From assembly GCA_963921825.1 (NCBI GenBank), contig OY997590.1, positions 47,633,039 through 47,697,038 on the forward strand: DNA of 64,000 nucleotides. The letters run 5' to 3'. The notes below the pieces were generated by a model that worked only from the letters and a program-made list of their open reading frames with translations, did not search any database and was not told the origin of the DNA. Within the stretch, counting starts at the first letter, position 1. Each line of letters starts with the position of its first letter. Below are positions 57,785-64,000 of this stretch, one piece after another. Both the position numbers and the translations under genes were made by a program. The DNA comes from Erodium maritimum (lineage: Eukaryota > Streptophyta > Magnoliopsida > Geraniales > Geraniaceae).

Positions 57785-58587
57785 AGATTGTGATTGTGGT
57801 TACAGGTGTTGTTGCTGTTTGTTGAACTTTGGCTGTGATTGTGATTGTGGTTACCTGAGGTTGGGGGCCCGCTTCATGAAACGGGGGTCCTCGAGCGCAC
57901 GCGTCTGCATGTTCAGACGGGGTAGGGGTCCGCCCGTGAGGAAAGGGGTCCTGGCCGCGCGTGCGTGGTTTGGGGTTGGTGAGTGACAGGTCGACAGGCT
58001 GATCCGACTTTGTGTCGGGAAAAGTGTGACAGGTCGACCGCCTGGCCTGACAGGGTTCGGTAAAGGGCGTGAGGGAGGTTACTGAGCAGTTGGAGTGTGA
58101 TCCTTTGTGATCTTGGGTGTTACGTGGTTGTCTGTCGTGTCATTTGAGGAAGTCGACAATCGTTGTGTCGGGTCTACATTACGTGTCCGAGTGTTGAGTC
58201 GGTTGAGGAAGGTAACTGTTGTGTGTGTTAGTCGGGTTGTTGTTGGCGTTACCGGCATTGTCTGCTAAGTATGCCATAGTCAGTCTGTTATCCATGGTGG
58301 TGAGCGAAGGCTCACCCCTAGCTGCTTTCCCTACAGGTACTGGTCGCTGATTGGACTAGGTGAGCTTCCGAAGCTTAAAGAGCTAGGAGCGGGAGTCCGG
58401 GTTTACTTTGAGTCTAGCGACGTACACTTGTATTTTGTCCGTTGTGGGACGTACTTTTGAGTTGTAAATTATTCTTTTGATGAACTAATTGGTTGTTTTA
58501 AAGTGATTTATGTAAAAGGTTTCAAAATGTTTTATTGTTTTAAAGGTTCGCGTCCCGAGTTCGGTTTACTGAAATTGAGGCTTGACA
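57785..58587 (+). repeat. 3' LTR of nested Tekay (partial)
   Basis: About 800 bp matching 52480-53285, ending GAGGCTTGACA before the TTTTG duplication. It contains the palindrome at 58300-58315. Confidence 0.9.
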
Positions 58588-59013
58588 TTTTGAATACCAC
58601 GTTCAAACCTTTTTCAAAATAGGCAGAGTAAATATTAGTTGGAGTCAGTTTATTTTGGAGGTGTGCGTGATAATTTTGCTCTCTATTTTCTTCTACCAAA
58701 ACTTACACAGTTCACATTTTTTTGGCTTCTCAAAATTGTTTTGAGATTGTTAAGTGCTAGCACACTATATCGAGGCTTGTTCGTGTGGATACGTACAGAG
58801 GGCGAATCCCGTTGGAGGTGTCTCGATCGCAAAGAGTACGGAAGCGTTTATAATCGAGGGTCCCCGTCTCGAACCAGTCACTGAAACTACAAGAGGTACT
58901 CGTTTCTATTCGTTTTTGTATCGGTTAATCGAATTACATGGATCCGGCTTTTGGGTTTTAGATTAAATTTTTTATTTTCCGCTGCTTTATGTATGTTAAA
59001 ACCCAACACGTCT

Positions 59014-59175
59014 TTGGTTTTATTGTCTTTCTTTGTGGGTTATTAATAAATACATTTAAGCTTTAATAAGTCTGCACGTCTATGTTTTGTGCGGGCTTAA
59101 AAAATATCTTTGTAATTTTTTTCAATTCAACATAGCAACTCTCATATGGTGGTTTTATGTTTTATTTTTGATCAG
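59014..59175. other. Unassigned, partly repeat-like, possibly intronic
   Basis: 59024-59070 resembles the tail of the SINE-like piece at 48655-48812. The end (TTTTATTTTTGATCAG) looks like a 3' splice site. No other feature. Confidence 0.35.
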
Positions 59176-59295
59176 CGAGGTTTTATAATCCAACAGATCC
59201 AAAGTTTGGATTCGGTGGATGCTGCTACTGCAGCCAGATTACAAGCTTCTGATGAAGCAGAACAAATTGCCCAAATACATGGGGATGATTCTTAA
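59176..59295 (+). pseudogene. Possible terminal coding exon of a host gene
   Basis: A T-rich tract ending in ATCAG is followed by 39 sense codons and a TAA. The peptide is acidic and alanine-rich (SLDSVDAATAARLQASDEAE, then IAQIHGDDS) and has the look of a helical C-terminus, unlike any transposon protein in the window. Base composition is more balanced than the AT-rich flanks. I cannot name a family. No upstream exon was found, and with so many insertions upstream the gene is probably a relic or has very long introns. A chance frame is possible. Confidence 0.3.
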
Positions 59296-59339
59296 AAGCA
59301 TGAGTAATTAAGAATTAAAATACAAAGTTTTCCGACAAT

Positions 59340-61335
59340 GCAGCAGAAGAAGAGCAATTATGCATCATGGTCTACAAGTACTTGCCTTTTCGCTGAGAAT
59401 TTTCTAATGCAGGCTTGAGGTTCACGAATCCGTTCGGTGATTGAAAAGTTAATCTTGATGCCATCTCTGGCCTTGAGGGATTGGAAGGAATTCATTTGGC
59501 TTTTCCTGAAGACCAAATCCCAGTCTACAGCCAGATTATTGAATATGAGATCGTTCCTTGCGAGCCAAGTAACCCAGAGAGTCATGCATGCAATACTTTT
59601 CTAGAAACGATAGGCGGCCCGAGGCACTAACCCCTTCCATGAAGTCATTAAGGAGCCAGATTCACAGGGCATCACCCAATTGGGAGACCACCAGCACATA
59701 ATTTTGCTCAAAAACTTCCAGACAAGATGATAGTGTAGGAGTCGGTGTTTTGCATCTTCAAAGCAGATTTTGCAGAAGGCACATAAACTTTGCTGGATAA
59801 GAAATATGATACCTCTCTCTTCCAAAAAGCACCTTGTTGGGATAGCATTTAGGAAACATAGCCAAGAGAAAGAAGCTATTTTTGGGGGCAGGCTAAAATC
59901 CCCAAAAACTGAACCCCAGGATTTAAGAGTACCTTAAGGCTGAAGGCAATGAAACATGTTGCTCACGGAGAACCCTTTTTTTGTTTTTGGTCCACTTAGG
60001 AATATTAGGGATATTCTGGTTGATGGAGAGCGTTGAGAAACTTGCGAGGAGCAAGGATTTCTGAGAGAGCTCCCATTGAGAACTAATCCTAGGAAGATCA
60101 ATTCTCCAACCAGGGTCACCCCAAAATTCAATGAATTTTCCCTACTTGTTATTAGATAATGAGAATATCCTTTCATAAACATCCTTCAAAGGAAAGGAGC
60201 CTATCCAGACATCAAGCCAGAAATTGATCCTGCGGTCATTTCCTAAAACCCAACAAATACCAGAATGGCCAAAGTAGGAGTTAAGCTGCAGATCCTTAGA
60301 TATGAATTGAATGTGGCCAAACCAGGAGGATTAAACTATGTTTCCTGCATTTAAGAGGTTCCAATCTTCAGGCTTCCTACCGTATTTGGCACATAATACA
60401 AGTTTCCAAAGTAAATCAATCTCCTTAGAGAACCTCCACCACCATTTAGACAAAAGAACATCATTTATTTTTTATAAGGATCTCACACCTAGACCACCAT
60501 ACTCTTTAGGCAGACGAACAATCCCCGATCTTACTTTGTGTAGAGCTCTTTTGTTAGCACTGCTCCCCTAGAGAAAAGATCTCTGCCATCTTTTAACTAG
60601 TTTATAACTCCAACAAGATCTTTCATGAGGGACATATAGAAAAGTGGGAAAGAATTTAAGGTGGATTTGATCAAGATTAGCCTCCCACCAAAGCTTAGGT
60701 GTTTGTCTTGCCAGAGATTTAATTTCCTTTTGGATTTGGAGACTATGGGATCCCAAGTTTTGATTCTCCTAGGATTTGCACCCAACTTGAATCCAAGATA
60801 AGACATGGGGAGTGAACAAGATGAGCAACGAAGGATTTCAGCAACCAGATCATCTAAAAGCTCACCAGGATTCAAAACACAGGAGCTTGATTTGGAGAAG
60901 TTGATTTTAAGTCCTGAGCAAAGCTATAAACTAATGAATGATAGCTCGAGGTTGCTTAGGGCCACCTTTGATAAACATTATTGTATGATCAACAAATTGA
61001 AGGTGAGATATTTCAGGGCCATTTTTGCCAAATCTGAAGCCAACAAACTTGCCATCTCTGATCCCTGTACATATCACTTGGTGTAGGCCTTCTCCTGCAA
61101 TTACAAAAAAGAGGGGGATAGAGGGCAGCCTTGTCTGATGCCTCTCCCATTTTGAACTCACAAGACTGGGAGCCATTTATGAGGACTGAAATGTGAGCTT
61201 AGAAGAAGTTTCTCATCCATTTTCTCCAAGTTTCATTGTATCCCATCACCATAAAGAAATGATCAAGATAATCCCAGCTTAGAGAGTCAAAGGCCTTTTC
61301 AAAGTCAAGTTTTATGATTGTAATCTGCTCCTTAG
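59340..61335 (-). mobile_element. L1-like LINE ORF2 remnant, 3' half
   Basis: A minus-strand LINE of the same family as 5300-10320. From about 61335: RT entry (IIKLDFEKAFDSLSWDYLDH), SVLINGSQSC, a degraded active site (FVDH where FADD is expected, near 61000), MSYLGFKLGANPRRIKTWDP, GRLILIKSTLNSFPLFYMSL, a weak zf-RVT part (59601-59825) and the C-terminus WVTWLARNDLIFNN...SAKRQVLVDHDA ending at 59358. Stops and frame changes occur throughout (near 60597, 60931 and 59601). The RT N-terminus and endonuclease are not seen, because another LINE lies upstream. Confidence 0.8.
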
Positions 61336-61339
61336 ATTT

Positions 61340-63686
61340 TTAATGGTGGTTTTATATATCTCAGTTTTGGTATAAAATACTTTAACATCCTCTTTTTTGT
61401 AAAAAAAAAGGAACACGTGGTATTACTTGAAATGCCTCAGAATACAATGCAGTGCGTCCGGTATTTGTGTACCAGACCACGTTAGAACAGGCATAGATTG
61501 GGCTTCCCTGGCTAACAAGTGGGAAACCCCGTTTGCAGTTCTATGGATAAACTCGAGTTTAACATCCTCGAGTGACAGAATAAGGGACCTACATTCCTCA
61601 ATAATGCGACATACTGAAGAAAGCAGTGGTGTGCTCCCATTAATCAGCCTTACCACGAATTGGGCATCACTCCGTATGATGGCACGTGATCGCCCTGTCT
61701 CCTTTACCCATTGTAGTGCCTGAAAGATAGTGATGGCTTCAGCCATTTCTGGCCCCATAACACTCTTCCACACCCCATTTCTCCCTTACACTACATTTTC
61801 TCTATCATCCCGGCAGATGAAACCCCATCCCATTTAAGCAGTATCGGAAAAAGTCGCCTCATCTACATTTATCGAAGTCCATAGCGGCGGTGGTGGGTCC
61901 CACCTATTTGACCGAGGTTCCGCTCGCTTTTGGGTCTGTTTAGGCGTGAAGTTGTGGGCTTCCTTCCAACTGTGTCCATTACACTTAATTGTAATGTCCA
62001 CCGAGGCAGCTGTTACTGGAACTTGATCCCAAACGACGCTGTTTCGAGCTTTCCAGATCTCCTAGAGTGTGAGTGCAATTCGGCTCTTCGTTGCCATATC
62101 AGGAAGGCCTACCACATTCGACATCCATTGTAGGAATGAGACAGCTGGGGGTAATGGAACAAATACTTGTGCTCGATGCCACACCTCCCGAGCAAACGCA
62201 CATCATACTAGGAGATGAATTGTGATTTCTTGGTCCAGGCCACAAAATGGGTATTCCTCTGGAATGGGAACATATTTTGTCTGAAGGTTCATAGCCACCT
62301 GTAGGTTTCCCGAAATTGCACGCCAGAGGAAGACCATAATTCGGGGTTGAATGTCAAGATCACAAATGGCTGCAAAGGCTCCCGGGTTCGTTATCCACCG
62401 ACCATTCAACCTAGCCAATAGCCGATATCCCTCCTTGTAGCTATAGTGGCCCTTAATTCACGTTTCCAACCCCACCAATCTGATTTGTTATGGTTTGGGA
62501 TCGAGGTATTCAGCACCTCTATAGCAAAAACCGGTCGGAGTGATGTATTAACCTTTTGAATGTCCCAAGTTCCTTGGTCGGTAAGTAGCTCCGAGATTAG
62601 CCTGTCCTCTTTGGGACCCGTACCCTGTGGGATAATCGGCAGATCTCCCATGAGCCATGGGATCCCCTCCACACGGGTGGATTGGCCGTTTCCAATTGTC
62701 TTCTGTAACCCTTCTCGTAGCAGATCCTGTGTTGCCCTTATTCCTGACCAGAGCTGGCTCGGATTCAGACCTTTCTCTACTGTAATGAAATCCCCATTTC
62801 TAAAATATCGTGCCTTAAGGACATTCTAGACCAAAGCGTCCGGTCTTGAAAGAAGCATCCATCCCATTTTTCCATTAGGGCGATGTTCATATCGTACATG
62901 TCCCAAAATACCATCCCGCCTGCCTCCTTTAGGATGCACGGTTTTGTCCAGTCCTTCCATATAATAGGTCGTCCGGCCTTGGCGTGCCCGCCCACCAGTA
63001 ACGTGCCAGAGCCACATGAATCTTATATATCGAGGAGCGCAGAAGTAGAAAGACGTTCATAGCATATATTGGCATAAATTGAAGCACTGATTTAATCATT
63101 ACCTCCCCCCCCCTGCCGATATCATTTTCCCATCCCACAAGTTGATTTTTGCGATGATTCAATCACATACAAATTGGAAGCTCTGACCTCTTTTCCGTCC
63201 AAGCATGTTGGGGACTCCCAGATACATGGAAGCTTGCGAGATTTCCATAATGCCCAGTGTTCTGCAGTATAGTAATCTATTTTTCGGAGTCATGTTGGTG
63301 CTAAAGAAAATTGAGGACTTCTGTTTATTGATGACCTGGCCCGAGAGTTGCCCAAATAAGTGAAGAATACCCTGTAAATGTTCGGCCTGTTTCCGATATG
63401 TTCTACTGAAGATGTAGTAGTCGCCCGCAAAAAATATGTGGGATATGACTGGGGCCCATCTTGCCACCGATACCCCATGAAGTTTATCTTCCCTCTCCGC
63501 CTACGATAACATCCTGGATAATCCTTCCATACAAAATAAGAACATATAAGGAGATAGTGGGTCAACCTGTCGGATTCTCCGTCCTGCTTTAAACGCTTTT
63601 GTGTGTTTCCCCCCAGCTTTGACCGGATATTGGATGGATTTCATACATGCCAGAATCAACCCCCTCCACTACGGAATGAATCCAAA
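61340..63686 (-). mobile_element. L1-like LINE ORF2 remnant with RNase H
   Basis: A minus-strand LINE of the family seen at 26652-27367 and 43424-43889. In order: RT end (MKSIQYPVKAGGKHTKAFKA, RRIRQVDPLSPYMFLFCMEG, active site reading FAGD at 63420-63431), GEVMIKSVLQFMPIYAMNVF, ALARYWWAGTP, zf-RVT (DIQPRIMVFLWRAISGNLQV, 62203-62418) and RNase H (61423-61900: WTSINVDEATFSDT, MAEAITIFQALQWVKETGRS, IIRSDAQFVVRLINGS). An A-rich tail lies near 61400-61410. The D-E-D set of the RNase H is visible, but stops and frame changes break ORF2, including one before 61773. It lies against the other minus-strand LINE and probably inserted into it. Confidence 0.85.
61423..61773 (-). pseudogene. LINE RNase H domain, C-terminal block
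   Basis: A 116-codon frame ending the LINE ORF2. It aligns along its length with 43560-43895: MAEA (catalytic Glu), RSDAQ (catalytic Asp), LSLEDVKLEFIHRTANG and HLLAREAQSMPVLTW. The N-terminal strand with the first Asp (NVDE) lies just upstream at ~61870, in continuity except for a stop. RNase H removes RNA from the cDNA hybrid in this LINE group. Confidence 0.85.
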
Positions 63687-64000
63687 TGTCACGCCCCAAA
63701 TCCGGTTTTGGCCGGACTCGAGACGTGACTTGAGTTGACAACAGAAAATAGTAAACAATCATAAAATCCTTTCAAAGCTCAAATAAGTTCCAATCGATTT
63801 CTCAAATAAAATGATCCAAATCTCAAATAATGAGTCAAATCTTAACATGGAGCATGAAATAAATGAGGTTCAACAACGTAGACCACCACGTCCCTAAAAC
63901 AATCCTCCAAAATATCCAGAAGCTCCCAAGCCTCAACCCGCTAGACATCAAGTACGCCTGTACAAACAATAAATGAACAAATAAGGGTGAGCTTACGCTC
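63687..64000 (-). repeat. Gypsy LTR end (divergent subtype), minus strand
   Basis: On the minus strand it ends GGGGCGTGACA at 63687, as the other gypsy LTRs do, and carries a GAGCGTAAGCTCACC palindrome (63987-64000, cut by the window end) followed by a pyrimidine tract and ACAGG. Sequence between these marks is well diverged from the Tekay LTRs. The rest lies beyond the window. No primer site follows at 63686, so this is a 3' LTR or a solo LTR. Confidence 0.7.

Larger units (their letters stand above)
51388..58587 (+). mobile_element. Nested Tekay/Del-like gypsy element
   Basis: Flanked by a perfect 5-bp duplication, TTTTG (51383-51387 and 58588-58592), inside the solo copia LTR. Parts: 5' LTR (51388-53285), primer site, leader (to 54448), gag (from 54449), protease (about 55860-56135), RT and RNase H (to about 57780) and part of the 3' LTR (57785-58587). 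Integrase and chromodomain are absent. It is broken in perhaps six or more places. The LTR stretches differ by about 20 bases and one indel over ~800 bp, roughly 2.5%, so it is clearly older than the array at 27368-43423. Confidence 0.9.
50038..59008 (+). mobile_element. Solo copia LTR, split by a nested Tekay element
   Basis: Left part 50038-51387 starts TGTTAGTTTTATGCCCTAGG, like the other copia LTRs. The right part (about 58593-59008) ends TTTTCCGCTGC...ACCCAACA. A perfect 5-bp duplication, CGTCT, flanks the whole (50033-50037 and 59009-59013). No primer site follows and no polypurine tract precedes, so this is a solo LTR of ~1.77 kb, left by recombination between the two LTRs of a former element. 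It is a different subfamily from subtypes A and B. Confidence 0.85.

Overview
The window looks like repeat-rich intergenic DNA from a flowering plant, probably a eudicot. The evidence is the mix of families: Ty1/copia and Ty3/gypsy chromovirus (Tekay/Del-like) elements whose primer sites resemble the 3' end of initiator tRNA-Met, plant L1-like LINEs with zf-RVT and RNase H tails, Mutator-type elements with 9-bp target duplications, and MITEs. I see no rRNA or tRNA gene, no CRISPR and no complete host protein gene. The only host-like coding piece is a possible 39-codon terminal exon at 59176-59295. No bacterial-style operons, Shine-Dalgarno sites or terminators apply.

Layout. 1-1465: copia LTR pieces around a short leader. 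1466-5.3 kb: a LINE-like insertion with a 16-bp duplication, a foldback Mutator MITE, and a small Ale-like copia remnant. 5.3-10.3 kb: a decayed L1-like LINE on the minus strand. 10.3-14.3 kb: a minus-strand Tekay mosaic. 14.3-26.65 kb: a head-to-tail chain of copia copies of two LTR subtypes, the last of them (18882-26651) the fullest. 26.65-27.37 kb and 43.42-43.89 kb: two parts of a plus-strand LINE ORF2 (zf-RVT side and RNase H side), separated by a Tekay tandem array (27368-43423) with an 8,332-bp period and almost no divergence between copies. 43.9-45.5 kb: a non-autonomous Mutator-like element with a perfect 9-bp duplication. 45.64-47.1 kb: a foldback element full of short tandem repeats. 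47.1-48.65 kb: unassigned AT-rich DNA. 48.65-50.02 kb: a SINE-like piece and a shrunken LINE. 50038-59008: a solo copia LTR with a perfect 5-bp duplication, holding a nested Tekay element (51388-58587) with its own perfect 5-bp duplication. 59.3-63.7 kb: two minus-strand LINE remnants. 63687-end: the end of a divergent gypsy LTR on the minus strand.

The parts act as layers, not as a pathway. LINEs were the landing ground, copia and Tekay elements stacked into or next to them, and recombination left a solo LTR and LTR-sharing tandem copies. The signals that most deserve a second look are non-coding. In the Tekay leaders a self-complementary hairpin is kept in four copies, with a matched pair of base changes in one. 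A double hairpin sits directly upstream of gag. A short palindrome recurs near the 3' end of every gypsy LTR subtype in the window.
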